The notes beneath the pieces were generated by a model, which searched no databases, had not been told where the DNA came from, and saw nothing but the letters and a program-made list of their open reading frames with translations. 64,000 nucleotides of DNA from positions 18,325-82,324 of the forward strand of contig CALQIT020000005.1 in the NCBI GenBank assembly GCA_943330705.2, given 5' to 3'. Positions 1-8,545 of the stretch are shown piece after piece (position 1 is the first letter of the stretch; every line of letters begins with the position of its first letter). This stretch comes from Streptomyces griseus (GTDB taxonomy: Bacteria > Bdellovibrionota > Bdellovibrionia > Bdellovibrionales > Bdellovibrionaceae). A program made the position numbers and the translations under genes.

Positions 1-54
1 TTTCGAGACCTGTGTCAAGAGAAGCGATACATTTTAATCAGGAAATTATGCTAA
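1..54 (+). CDS. Possible 3' tail of an upstream gene (partial)
   Basis: From base 1 one frame reads 17 codons to a TAA at 52-54 that overlaps the start of the LptG-type gene; another frame stops at 34-36. Either could be the end of the preceding gene, and LptF is the usual partner upstream of LptG in many genomes. Too short to identify; the frame cannot be decided from this window. Confidence 0.2.
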   Translation, partial: FRDLCQEKRYILIRKLC

Positions 55-1130
55 ATCGGATCGATCGTTACATTTCGTCGCTTTTTTTGGGCTATTTCTT
101 TGGTGCGATAGTGGTTTTTGCGATTATCTTCTTAGCGGTTGATGCCCTTGGCACGATTTCCACCTACCAAAATGTCGCAGCAGGGGCTCTGTTTCGTTTC
201 TATGTCTATTCCCTGCCTGAGATCGTGTATCGCATGATACCTGTGTCATGTTTAGCGGCAACTTTGTTTACTATTTCAACTTTAAGCAAAAGTAATGAAT
301 TGGTTGCCTTATTTAGTGTCGGCATGAGCTTGGCGCGAATCACGACACCGATTTTGCTTTGGATCGTGACTGTTTCCACCATCAGTTTTTATGTCAGCGA
401 TCAGCTGATTCCAGGATTTACCAAGAATAAGAATTTTATTTTTTACAATGAAATCAAAAAAAAACCGGCCCTTTTTTCGATGGTTAAGAACGAGCGAATC
501 TGGTATCGCTCGAAGGATATTATTTTTAACCTAAAGACCTTAAACGAAAAAACACAAAAAGCCCAGGGTATGACCCTTTATTCTTTTAATGAGAAGTGGG
601 ATCTCGTACAAATGATCACCGCCAAAGACGTCGATCTTGTCGGCTCGAACTGGAATCTAAAAGACGGGTCCGTGACTTTATTTACCCAGGAATCGAGCTT
701 TCCATTAACCAGTCAGTTTAAAGAAAAAAGCATCGTTATGGGTGAGGATGCTAAAGACTTAAGCTCCACGGCAAATACTTCTGGTGTTCAAAGTTTGTCG
801 GAGTTGCAGTCTTTTATTCGTAAGAACAAGGAAGCGGGATTAGATACGATTCGCTATGAAGTTGATTACCATTCAAAATACGGGTTTGCCCTTGCCGCCC
901 TTGTCATGAGCTTGCTGGGAATTCCATTTGCCGTGGGTAAAGCCCGTTCTGGCGGGATCATGGTTAATCTTGGTATTTGTCTGGGTTTAGTTTTTCTTTA
1001 CTGGACGTTTTTTTCTTCGTGTTTAACTTTGGGCAACTACGGTTACATTCCGCCGATAATGGCGGGTTGGGTTGCCAATGTTACCATGAGCACATTTGCC
1101 CTTTTCATGATCTGGCGGCTGAAAAAGTAG
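48..1130 (+). CDS. lptG: LPS export permease, LptF/LptG (YjgP/YjgQ) family
   Basis: Inner-membrane permease of the LptB2FG transporter, which extracts lipopolysaccharide from the inner membrane and feeds it to the LptC-A-D bridge. The 360-residue product has the family layout: about three hydrophobic segments at the N-terminus (starting with RIDRYISSLFLGYFF), a roughly 130-residue periplasmic beta-jellyroll-like middle (INDEX residues ~115-260), then three C-terminal hydrophobic segments (FALAALVMSLLGIPFAVG onward). The ATG at 48 is chosen over the in-frame GTG at 12 because AGGA lies just upstream and the family normally begins close to this residue. Assignment to LptG rather than LptF rests on general resemblance only. 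Convergent with bcp. Confidence 0.85.
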   Translation: MLNRIDRYISSLFLGYFFGAIVVFAIIFLAVDALGTISTYQNVAAGALFRFYVYSLPEIVYRMIPVSCLAATLFTISTLSKSNELVALFSVGMSLARITTPILLWIVTVSTISFYVSDQLIPGFTKNKNFIFYNEIKKKPALFSMVKNERIWYRSKDIIFNLKTLNEKTQKAQGMTLYSFNEKWDLVQMITAKDVDLVGSNWNLKDGSVTLFTQESSFPLTSQFKEKSIVMGEDAKDLSSTANTSGVQSLSELQSFIRKNKEAGLDTIRYEVDYHSKYGFALAALVMSLLGIPFAVGKARSGGIMVNLGICLGLVFLYWTFFSSCLTLGNYGYIPPIMAGWVANVTMSTFALFMIWRLKK

Positions 1131-1131
1131 G

Positions 1132-1164
1132 GGCAAAGCACTTGCTGTGGATAAGGGCTTTGCC
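1132..1164. terminator. Hairpin between convergent lptG and bcp
   Basis: GGCAAAGC (1132-1139) pairs perfectly with GCTTTGCC (1157-1164) across a 17-nt loop, directly after the lptG stop and before the bcp stop. There is no clear T-run on either side, so intrinsic terminator function is inferred from position. Confidence 0.45.
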
Positions 1165-1193
1165 GCTGGCTTGTCTAACGGCCTTGCCGCCGT

Positions 1194-1652
1194 TTAATGG
1201 CGTTGCATTTCTTCGATGTCAGCCAGCAAGACTTTTTCATGGCCTTCGGGTTTGACATTTTCATAAACTTTTCTCAAGACGCCCTTTGCATCGATTAAAA
1301 AGGTCGTGCGATTCCAGTACATTGTCCCTTTCCATTCGCTTTGGCCAACTTTGGCGGCATTGAGAAGGCTAGCTTGTGGGTCGGCAAGCAATTCAATTGT
1401 AAACGAGTACTTGGTGCAAAAGTCTTTGTGTGAATTGACGTCATCTTGACTGATGCCAACAATGCTTACATTTAACTTATCGAAATGCGCTTTTTCCGCG
1501 GTAAAGGATTTTCCCTGGACTGTGCATCCCGGAGTATCGTCTTTGGGATAGACATAAAGAACTAACCAATGACCAGCGTAATCTTTCAGGCTGCGCGTTT
1601 TTCCATCTTGGTTGAGCAGGTTAAAGTCAGGAAAATTTTTACCAATTGACAT
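1194..1652 (-). CDS. bcp: Thioredoxin-dependent peroxiredoxin, Bcp/PrxQ type
   Basis: Reduces hydrogen peroxide and organic hydroperoxides in the cytoplasm using a peroxidatic cysteine. The 152-residue product shows the AhpC/TSA fold signature YPKDDTPGCTVQG with the peroxidatic Cys in TPGCT, and the conserved ISQDDVNSHKDFCTKY segment. The usual PrxQ resolving Cys five residues after the peroxidatic one is absent (VQGKS instead), so it may act as a 1-Cys enzyme or use the Cys in DFCTKY. Start ATG at 1652 has AAGGAG upstream; the open frame extends further but without a ribosome site. Divergent from def across about 176 bp. Confidence 0.92.
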   Translation of the reverse strand: MSIGKNFPDFNLLNQDGKTRSLKDYAGHWLVLYVYPKDDTPGCTVQGKSFTAEKAHFDKLNVSIVGISQDDVNSHKDFCTKYSFTIELLADPQASLLNAAKVGQSEWKGTMYWNRTTFLIDAKGVLRKVYENVKPEGHEKVLLADIEEMQRH

Positions 1653-1828
1653 AATATCTCCTTGTTTTGAATGACGAAGATGACTTCGTAGCACAAAACA
1701 AGAGGTGAGTGAAAGCGCCAAGGGAAGTTTCCGCGAACGGCCTTTGTAGAATATCAATTATTGCGCTGCATAAAGCGCAGAAAATGCGGTAAAATAAGGG
1801 TATTAGTCCTGAGACTAAGGAGCATTCC

Positions 1829-2419
1829 ATGGCCATACTTGAAGTTCTTAAATTCCCAGATGCCCGCCTGCGCGATGTCTCTAAGGCCGTGAATCAGTTT
1901 GATGCCGGGTTGAAAAAGTTAGCTGATGACATGCTAGAGACCATGTATGCAGAAAATGGAATCGGTCTTGCCGCGTCCCAGGTTGGCGAACTGAAGCGAA
2001 TGTTGATCGTGGACACTCGCCCCCGCGAGACCAAAGGTCGTTACGAAAAAGCTGAAATGTCGGATCTTGAAGCAAAAATTACTCAACCTTTGGTGGTGAT
2101 CAATCCGGTTTTAGTAAAGGGCGAAGGCAAAGAGACCTTCGACGAGGGTTGCTTAAGTGTGCCTTCTTTTTTTGAAACGGTTGAGCGGCACCAAACCATC
2201 ACCTTGAAATATCAGGATTTGCGCGGGAAAGAGCATACCTTGGTAACAGATGGTCTACTGGCCGTTTGTTTACAACATGAAATGGATCATTTAGAAGGAA
2301 CTTTGTTTATTGATCACCTCAGTTTTATCAAGGCCAACAAAATCAAAAATCAAATTAAAAAACATGGCTATCCCGACAAGAAGAAAAAATCTGACGACCA
2401 AGACAAGGCCGAGATGTGA
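1829..2419 (+). CDS. def: Peptide deformylase
   Basis: Removes the formyl group from the N-terminal methionine of new proteins. All three family motifs are present: GIGLAASQVG (motif 1), EGCLSVP (motif 2, metal-binding Cys) and QHEMDHLEG (motif 3, the HExxH with two metal-binding His). At 196 residues it is slightly longer than usual, with a Lys-rich C-terminal tail. Its stop overlaps the GTG start of fmt, so the deformylase and the formyltransferase are translationally coupled, the common def-fmt arrangement. Confidence 0.97.
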   Translation: MAILEVLKFPDARLRDVSKAVNQFDAGLKKLADDMLETMYAENGIGLAASQVGELKRMLIVDTRPRETKGRYEKAEMSDLEAKITQPLVVINPVLVKGEGKETFDEGCLSVPSFFETVERHQTITLKYQDLRGKEHTLVTDGLLAVCLQHEMDHLEGTLFIDHLSFIKANKIKNQIKKHGYPDKKKKSDDQDKAEM

Positions 2420-3372
2420 GCCGTATTCGGGTTTGCTTTCTTGGAACTCCAGACTTCGCAGTGACTTCACTTCAACGACTTTGCGGCGATCCGCGTTTTG
2501 AAATTGTCGGCGTCGTTACCCAGCCCGATCGCGCCTCTGGCCGCAAGCTGCAGTTGACCCCAAGCCCGGTAAAAGTTTTCTCTGTTCGCCAAGGCCTTCG
2601 GGTGATTTCACCGGAAAAAATTAATAATGATTTAATTTTAAATGAAATAGCCAATTGGGGCGCAGAAGTTGCAGTGGTTGTGGCGTTTGGTCAAATTCTA
2701 TCAACACGTTTTTTAGGCTTGTTCCAATTTGGCGCCGTCAATGTTCATGGTTCGATTTTACCGCGTTGGCGGGGGGCTGCGCCGATTCAGCGGGCTCTGG
2801 AATTTGGTGACACCGAAGGCGGCGTCACCTTGCAAAAAGTAGTGAAAGAGTTAGATGCCGGCGACATCATAGGAACGCGAAAAATTGCCTTGGACCAGGA
2901 AATTACGGGCCTCGAGCTTTATGCTCAGCTAGCGGAGCAAGGTGCTGACCTTTTGCAGGCTGAATTTTTGGATTATTTGCAAGGCCATTTGGTGCCCGTG
3001 GCCCAAGATCCCCAGGGTGTTACCTATGCAAAAAAGATTGAAAAGGCGGAATGCGCTATTGATTGGCGTGAGCCCGCCATTAAGATTCATAACAAGGTCC
3101 GTGGCTTTAACTTTGGCCCGGGTTGTTCTTCAATTTTTCAAGGAAAACGTTTGAAAATTCATCGGACTCGGCTTTCAAAATTGAATTCGCTGGGCTTACC
3201 CCCGGGTTCTTTTGTTTATCTTAATGAAAACGTGCTGACCGTGGAAACCGGAGATGGTTTGTTGCAGCTTCTAGAGGTTCAAGCAGAATCCCGCAATCGG
3301 CAAAATGCCGACGAGTTTATGCGCAGCCAACAATTAAAAAAGGGAGATCGACTTGAGCCATTTACAAGCTAA
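2416..3372 (+). CDS. fmt: Methionyl-tRNA formyltransferase
   Basis: Formylates initiator Met-tRNA using 10-formyltetrahydrofolate. The 318-residue protein has the N-terminal formyltransferase domain (RVCFLGTPDFAVTSLQ at the start, the HGSILPRWRGAAPIQRA catalytic segment near residues 112-128, DAGDI near 147) and the C-terminal OB-fold domain. Start GTG at 2416 overlaps the def stop (GTGA). Its 3' end overlaps the start of rpe by 20 nt, giving a tight def-fmt-rpe operon. Confidence 0.97.
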   Translation: MSRIRVCFLGTPDFAVTSLQRLCGDPRFEIVGVVTQPDRASGRKLQLTPSPVKVFSVRQGLRVISPEKINNDLILNEIANWGAEVAVVVAFGQILSTRFLGLFQFGAVNVHGSILPRWRGAAPIQRALEFGDTEGGVTLQKVVKELDAGDIIGTRKIALDQEITGLELYAQLAEQGADLLQAEFLDYLQGHLVPVAQDPQGVTYAKKIEKAECAIDWREPAIKIHNKVRGFNFGPGCSSIFQGKRLKIHRTRLSKLNSLGLPPGSFVYLNENVLTVETGDGLLQLLEVQAESRNRQNADEFMRSQQLKKGDRLEPFTS

Positions 3373-4018
3373 GGCAAAAGTTAAATTGGTGGCTCCGTCG
3401 ATTCTGTCTGCGGATTTCGCCAATCTTGAAAAAGAAATCAAAGCTGTGGCTGCGGCCGGTGCGGACTGGATTCATGTTGATGTGATGGATGGGCACTTTG
3501 TGCCGAACCTAACTATAGGTGCACCGGTTGTGAAGTCGTTAAAACGGGTATCGCCGCTGCCGTTGGATGTGCATTTGATGATTGAAAACCCTGAAAGATA
3601 TATTCAGGATTTTGCCACTGCCGGCGCCGACTATCTTACAATTCATATCGAGTCCACTGCCAATCCATCGCAAGTGATTCAAGAAATTCGAAGCTTAGGT
3701 GTGAAGCCAGGAATTAGCCTTCGGCCGGGCACCGATGTTGAAAAGATAATCCATCTGCTACCATTGGTCGATTTGGTTTTAGTGATGACCGTTGAACCCG
3801 GATTTGGTGGTCAAGAATTTAGATTGGACCAAATGGCTAAAATTCAACGCCTGCGCCAAGAAATCGAAAGCCATTCTTTGCCCTGTTTGATCGAAGTCGA
3901 CGGCGGGGTAAATGAAAAAACTTTGCCCTATCTTTCACAGGTCGACGTGCTGGTTGCCGGAAGTTATATTTTCAAAAATTCCAATTACAAAACAGCCATA
4001 GATTTCTTAAAAGCATAA
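3353..4018 (+). CDS. rpe: Ribulose-phosphate 3-epimerase
   Basis: Interconverts ribulose 5-phosphate and xylulose 5-phosphate in the pentose phosphate pathway. The TIM-barrel signatures are intact: APSILSADFANLEKEI, WIHVDVMDGHFVPNLTIG (metal and catalytic residues), DVHLMIENPE, VMTVEPGFGGQ and EVDGGVN. The TTG at 3353 is the likely start: it lies inside the fmt 3' end with GGGAGA just upstream and gives 221 residues, normal for the family. Translation is presumably coupled to fmt. Confidence 0.96.
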   Translation: MSHLQAKAKVKLVAPSILSADFANLEKEIKAVAAAGADWIHVDVMDGHFVPNLTIGAPVVKSLKRVSPLPLDVHLMIENPERYIQDFATAGADYLTIHIESTANPSQVIQEIRSLGVKPGISLRPGTDVEKIIHLLPLVDLVLVMTVEPGFGGQEFRLDQMAKIQRLRQEIESHSLPCLIEVDGGVNEKTLPYLSQVDVLVAGSYIFKNSNYKTAIDFLKA

Positions 4019-4062
4019 AAAGCGATTTTCTTTTTTCGAATTTATTTTTTGAGGTAAAAAAA

Positions 4063-5604
4063 ATGTCTAAAATTTTTGAACTCACTGGATCTGGTGTCAC
4101 GATTGAGTTAGTCCACCAAGTGGCCTACCGCAAGATCGCTTTGAAATTGTCAGACCAGGCCCGCCAAGAGATGTTGAAATCTCGGGCTTATATCGAAGGC
4201 CGTCTTGCCAATGGCGAGGTCATGTATGGCGTCAATACGGGGTTCGGGGCTTTTAGCTCGGTGCGGATTTCAGACTCCGAAATTGAGGAGCTGCAACGGA
4301 ACCTCATTCGCTCCCACAGTGCTGGGATTGGCGCGCCTTTTTCAAAGGAAGAAACCAGGGCAATTATGTTTTTACGGGCCAATGCACTTTCCCGCGGTCA
4401 CAGCGGGATTCGTCCCGCAGTTGTTGAAAAAATTCTTGAATTTATTGAGAAAGATATTCTTCCCTATATCCCAAGTCAGGGAAGTGTTGGCGCCAGTGGC
4501 GACCTTGCGCCGCTATCGCATTTGGCATTGGCTTTAATCGGTGAAGGCGAAGTCTGGGGTCCTGACGGAAAACCAATTTCTGTGCAACAGGTCTTTGCAC
4601 AGAACAATTGTCAGCCCTTGGTTTTAAAAGCGAAAGAGGGCCTATCCTTAATCAACGGCTGTCAGGTGATGACGGCGGTTGGTATGCTGACAGCTTGGGA
4701 TGCACGTCGTTTTTTGTGGATGACCGATCTGGCGGGGGCAATGTCCCTTGAAGCCTTGCGGGGTTCGCGCAGTGCTTTTGATCCACTGATTGCGCCGACG
4801 CGCCCACATCCTGGCGAGGCAAAGACCGCGCGCAATTTGTTACGATTGATGGGGACAACTTCGCAGATAGCAGAAAGCCATGCGAATTGTAATAAAGTTC
4901 AAGATGCCTATTCGTTGCGTTGCATGCCGGCCGTGCACGGTGCCGCAAAGGACTCTTTGGGTTATGTTTGGAAAGTTTTAGAAATCGAAGCGAATTCGTC
5001 CACTGACAATCCGTTGGTTTTTGCTGATCAAAATAAAGTTTTATCATGCGGAAATTTTCACGGAGAGCCCGTTGCCTTTGCCCTGGATTTCGCAGCGATC
5101 TCAGCCAGTGCGGCAGCAAATATGAGCGAGTGCCGAATTGAAAAGTTAATCAATCCCGCAATGAGTGATCTACCCGCATTCTTAGCACCCAACGGCGGCT
5201 TAAACTCTGGACATATGATTGTTCAAGTTGCAGCAGCCAGCTTAGTTAGCGAAAATAAGATCCTATCCCATCCGGCAAGCGTAGATAGCATCCCGACTTC
5301 CGCTGATAAAGAGGACCATGTAAGTATGGGGACCATCGCGGCCAGAAAGTATGCGTCGATTGTGCGCAATTGCGAAAATGTGGTGGCCATGGAGCTCCTG
5401 TCGTCTTGCCAAGCCTTGGATTTATTGGCGCCCTTAAAGGCGGCCTCTGCAGTTGCAGCAGTTCACGCTTTAGTCAGAAAGACGGTTCCCTTTGCAAAGT
5501 CCGATCGGGTCTTTTCCAAGGACATTGCTGAGATCAGTCGTTTGATTTCCACAAATGAAGTTCTGTCAGTCGTCGAACAGGTTGTCGGGCGGCTTGAGTT
5601 CTAG
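4063..5604 (+). CDS. hutH: Histidine ammonia-lyase
   Basis: First step of histidine degradation: histidine to trans-urocanate and ammonia. The 513-residue protein has the full MIO-enzyme layout, with the Ala-Ser-Gly that cyclises to the MIO electrophile in GSVGASGDLAPLSHLA, the catalytic-loop Tyr in YGVNTGFG, and the SSTDNPL, QVAAASL and HPASVDSIPTSADKEDH segments. Start ATG has GAGGT upstream. Its last 34 bp including the stop recur at 10449-10482, so the gene end bounds an accessory segment. The next hut genes in the pathway are at 12133 (hutU) and 35807 (hutI), not adjacent. Confidence 0.97.
   Translation: MSKIFELTGSGVTIELVHQVAYRKIALKLSDQARQEMLKSRAYIEGRLANGEVMYGVNTGFGAFSSVRISDSEIEELQRNLIRSHSAGIGAPFSKEETRAIMFLRANALSRGHSGIRPAVVEKILEFIEKDILPYIPSQGSVGASGDLAPLSHLALALIGEGEVWGPDGKPISVQQVFAQNNCQPLVLKAKEGLSLINGCQVMTAVGMLTAWDARRFLWMTDLAGAMSLEALRGSRSAFDPLIAPTRPHPGEAKTARNLLRLMGTTSQIAESHANCNKVQDAYSLRCMPAVHGAAKDSLGYVWKVLEIEANSSTDNPLVFADQNKVLSCGNFHGEPVAFALDFAAISASAAANMSECRIEKLINPAMSDLPAFLAPNGGLNSGHMIVQVAAASLVSENKILSHPASVDSIPTSADKEDHVSMGTIAARKYASIVRNCENVVAMELLSSCQALDLLAPLKAASAVAAVHALVRKTVPFAKSDRVFSKDIAEISRLISTNEVLSVVEQVVGRLEF
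5571..5604 (+). repeat. Direct repeat copy 1 (hutH 3' end)
   Basis: The last 34 bp of hutH, through the TAG stop. It matches 10449-10482 at 33 of 34 positions; the one difference is C/T within GGGYGGC. Together the copies bracket 4.84 kb of accessory genes. Confidence 0.85.
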
Positions 5605-5750
5605 GGAGTGTCCGCATTTGTTTAGACCCTTCATTGGCTGGTGGGGTCAATTTTTTGCGGGGCTGGCACCAATGGATTGGACTTAGGGCTTATAGTTGAG
5701 TGGTTTAGTCCCCAATTGGGCTTAAAAGCCATATATTCATTTTTGTATTG

Positions 5751-5791
5751 CAATAATGTATTTACATTTTTGTATTTACATGACATTATTG
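5751..5791. promoter_or_regulatory. Probable operator/promoter of the brnT/brnA pair
   Basis: CAATAATGT (5751-5759) and ACATTATTG (5783-5791) form a perfect 9-bp inverted repeat ending 5 bp before the brnT ATG. Between them GTATTTACAT occurs twice in direct orientation, 14 bp apart (5758-5767 and 5772-5781). RHH antitoxins of this family autorepress from such sites, so this is the likely BrnA-type operator. Confidence 0.55.
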
Positions 5792-5796
5792 AGTTG

Positions 5797-5997
5797 ATGA
5801 AAATTCAGGGCTTCAGCTGGGATAAAGGCAACATTGAGAAAGTCCAAAAGCACGGACTTTCGATTGAGGAAATTGAAGATAGACTTCTGTTCGTGGTTTT
5901 CACATTGAGGGCTGTGGATGGAGTTTTAAAAGCCAGGGTGATTTCGGCTCGCTATGCTCACAAAAAAGAATGGGAGAAGTTTTATGGCAAAATCTAA
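5797..5997 (+). pseudogene. brnT: BrnT-family toxin with an internal deletion
   Basis: BrnT toxins (about 90 residues, RelE-like ribonuclease fold) are paired with RHH antitoxins. The 66-residue product keeps the family N-terminus (FSWDKGNIEKVQKHGLSIEE) and C-terminus (LLFVVFTLR, then RVISARYAHKKEWEKFY with the Ser-Ala-Arg motif), but the central segment between them, normally about 25-30 residues, is missing and the two ends are joined in frame at EIEDRLLF. The toxin is therefore probably inactive. The antitoxin start lies inside its 3' end, the usual toxin-first order of this family. Alternatively a minimal variant, but loss of two core strands argues against that. Confidence 0.65.
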
Positions 5998-6238
5998 AAA
6001 GAAAAAAATAGAAGCCGACCCTCTTGATAGGGATATGTCTTTTCTTTTGAAAGAAAAAGGCAAATGGGTTCGTCTCAATGAACTTTTTCAAATGCAAAAG
6101 AAAAACAAAACCATCACTTTGCGTGTGAGTGATGATTTATTGAATGAGGTCAAAAAAATCGCCAAAGATGAAGATATGGATTATCAAAAACTGATAAGAA
6201 ATATTATTATTGAATATGTGGCGAAGAAGGCTTCGTGA
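5984..6238 (+). CDS. BrnA/CopG-like ribbon-helix-helix antitoxin
   Basis: 84-residue protein with a Lys-rich start, a middle segment (DPLDRDMSFLLKEKGKWVRL) and a C-terminal ribbon-helix-helix: KTITLRVSDDLLNEVKKIA forms the DNA-binding strand and first helix, YQKLIRNIIIEYVAKK the second. It should bind the partner toxin and autorepress the operon. The ATG at 5984 overlaps the toxin gene by 14 nt and has GGGAGAAG upstream. It looks intact although the toxin is deleted, so it may survive as an orphan regulator. Confidence 0.75.
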   Translation: MAKSKKKKIEADPLDRDMSFLLKEKGKWVRLNELFQMQKKNKTITLRVSDDLLNEVKKIAKDEDMDYQKLIRNIIIEYVAKKAS

Positions 6239-6485
6239 TATCCTTGAGTTCCGATTTCATTGCAAGCTCCTGTCATCAGCTGGATGATACGGCACTGAGA
6301 AAGAGTTGAAAACATATACATCGCCAAGGGGTGTGGTCTAGGCAATGCAGCGGGCGGAGGGCATAGGGCTTTTAAAGTCCGCCGTACTTTTTGACACAGG
6401 GAAGTCGGCAATCATAAGATCTCTTTCGTTTGTCAACCTGCCAATTTCAATGTAAATTTTGCTTTCACAAAAAAGGGGATCTTCC

Positions 6486-8537
6486 ATGGATATGACATTA
6501 CTTTTGCCAATAATATTGATTGCCACAGCTGGTGGTCTTTGCTTTTTCATCTTCACTCGGTTTTTAGTCAATGTGGGGTCAGATGAAATCGCCATTACGG
6601 AACGACAATTCGTTGGAAGTGAATTGGCTCCTGGCAGGGTTTTCGCTTTAGACAATGAAGTTGGATTGCGAGCAAGTTATTTAGCACCAGGACTGCACTT
6701 TATACCTTGGCCAATTGTAAAACTATCCAATAAGCCCAAATTTTTAAATATCGATTCCGACGAACTCGGAATTATTGAAGCAACCGATGGCGTGTCGCTT
6801 CAATCAGGGCGAATCTTTGCTGATGATCCAGCTGGCGGAAAACATGACAACTTTCAAAATCCTGTTGAGTTTTTAAGTGGTGGTGGAATTCGAGGAAAGC
6901 AGCTTCGTTTTCTAACCAATGGAACTTTTAAAATCCATCCTGATCTGTTTCGAGTTACAAAAATTAAAAAAACAACAATTCCCGAAGGAAAAATCGGAGT
7001 AGTGACCGCAGCCGATGGAGCCCCTCTCGGCGGACACTTGCTTTCAAAAAGTATCGATGGTCACGACAACTTTCAAAAGGCTGAAACCTTCCTACAAAAC
7101 GGTGGAGAAAAAGGGCCGCAAATTGATTTTTTGCGACCAGGTGTTTATAATATCAACAGCGAAGTCTTTAATGTCGCCATCCATGATGCAATTCAAATTA
7201 GTGAAAATGAAATTGGTGTTGTTGATGCTCGAGATGGTTTACCCATGAATCGCGATGAAGTTGTCGTTCATACACCTGACAACCATCAATATTTTCAAAA
7301 TGGCCAGCTCTTTTTAGACAGCGGTGGCAAACGAGGTCCTCAGGAAAGTATTTTAACTCCAGGGACCTACTATATTAATCCTTATTTGTTTTCAGTTTCA
7401 AAACGAAAGCAAACTATCGTTTCTCAGGGCGAAGTTGCGGTATTGATATCCAATGTCGGGAAAGCGCCTGAAGAGTTTATTCCAAACGAAGCCGAAACGG
7501 CCGCCGAGCAAGATAAACATAAAGCAAGGCATGTTGTCCCTAAAGGTTATCGAGGGATCCAAAGAGAAGTTTTAGGACCAGGGGCTTATAATATTAATCC
7601 CTTAGCCTACACGGTTATCATTATGCCGACGATTACTCGCTCAGTTGATTGGAGTGCCGAGGCTGTGAAAAACAATCCCGATAGTAGCTTTGATCCATTT
7701 CAGGTTGTATCTTATGATGGCTTTCCGATGCAGGTTGAAGTTCGTTGCCAATATCGGGTACTTCCAGAAAATGCTCCCTATGTGGTGCAAAAAATTGGCT
7801 CGATTGATGAGCTAGAAAGCAATGCTATTCATCCACAAATCGATGGTATTTTTAGGGCCCAGGTGTCTCGCTCCCCTGCCATTTCCTACCAACAAAATCG
7901 TGCTGAAGAGCAAAAGTCCGCCGAGGAAGCCGTCCGTAAGGATCTAGCAAAATATCGAGTTGAAGTCGTATCGGTTATGATTACCAATATCCACTTGCCA
8001 GAAGCCCTAATGAAAACGACTCAGCAAAAGAATTTAGCTGAACAAGAAAAATCCATGTACGACGCAAAAAAAGATGCCGAACAGCGACGGATTGAGTTTG
8101 AAAAAACTCGCGCGGAAGCCGATATGCAGGTCGATATCATCAAAGCTGAATCAGGAATCAAAGTAGCTCAGCATGAAGCTAGGCAAATGGAAGAACGAGC
8201 TAGAGGAGACGCGTCTCGTGTTCGCATGAGCGCGGAAGCTGAAGCCACACGAACAAAGCAAATAGGTGACGCCGAAGCTGGTGTTGTTCAGTCTAAAGGG
8301 GAAGCGCAAGCTAAGGCCTACCGTGACCAAGTTGCTGCTTTAACCGCCCAAGGGGTCACCACTGTTGAGGTTATCAAGGCAATTTCAGCAGCAGGCTTGA
8401 AAATCACCCCTGACATTCAGATTTCTGGATCTGGCTCACAGTCAGGAGATAGTTCAAACGGCCTAGTTCAGGTTCTGCTTGCACAATTTATACAACAGCA
8501 AAAAAGTGGTCCTGATAGAGCTAACAACAAAAGCTAA
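6486..8537 (+). CDS. Large SPFH/band-7 membrane protein with N-terminal repeats
   Basis: Flotillin-like scaffold at the cytoplasmic membrane, inferred from fold. The 683-residue product starts with one membrane segment (LLLPIILIATAGGLCFFIF, residues ~4-24), followed by about four ~75-residue repeats, each with an (E/G)xxGVVxAxDG start, a central DNFQxxxxFLxxGGxxGxQ and an end like PGxYxINPxLF (residues ~85-330). An SPFH domain follows (VSYDGFPMQVEVRCQYRV, ~410-515), then a long Glu/Ala/Lys-rich coiled coil (AEQEKSMYDAKKDAEQRR onward, ~515-625) and a Gly/Ser-rich tail. Start ATG 6486 has AGGGGA upstream. The next gene begins 8 nt after its stop, suggesting co-transcription. Partner and substrate unknown. 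Confidence 0.85.
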   Translation: MDMTLLLPIILIATAGGLCFFIFTRFLVNVGSDEIAITERQFVGSELAPGRVFALDNEVGLRASYLAPGLHFIPWPIVKLSNKPKFLNIDSDELGIIEATDGVSLQSGRIFADDPAGGKHDNFQNPVEFLSGGGIRGKQLRFLTNGTFKIHPDLFRVTKIKKTTIPEGKIGVVTAADGAPLGGHLLSKSIDGHDNFQKAETFLQNGGEKGPQIDFLRPGVYNINSEVFNVAIHDAIQISENEIGVVDARDGLPMNRDEVVVHTPDNHQYFQNGQLFLDSGGKRGPQESILTPGTYYINPYLFSVSKRKQTIVSQGEVAVLISNVGKAPEEFIPNEAETAAEQDKHKARHVVPKGYRGIQREVLGPGAYNINPLAYTVIIMPTITRSVDWSAEAVKNNPDSSFDPFQVVSYDGFPMQVEVRCQYRVLPENAPYVVQKIGSIDELESNAIHPQIDGIFRAQVSRSPAISYQQNRAEEQKSAEEAVRKDLAKYRVEVVSVMITNIHLPEALMKTTQQKNLAEQEKSMYDAKKDAEQRRIEFEKTRAEADMQVDIIKAESGIKVAQHEARQMEERARGDASRVRMSAEAEATRTKQIGDAEAGVVQSKGEAQAKAYRDQVAALTAQGVTTVEVIKAISAAGLKITPDIQISGSGSQSGDSSNGLVQVLLAQFIQQQKSGPDRANNKS

Positions 8538-8545
8538 GGAGCAAT

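Noticed and set aside
977..1255. Plus-strand frame across the lptG 3' end
   Set aside because: Overlaps lptG and bcp in other frames; low-complexity composition and no ribosome site, so a shadow frame.
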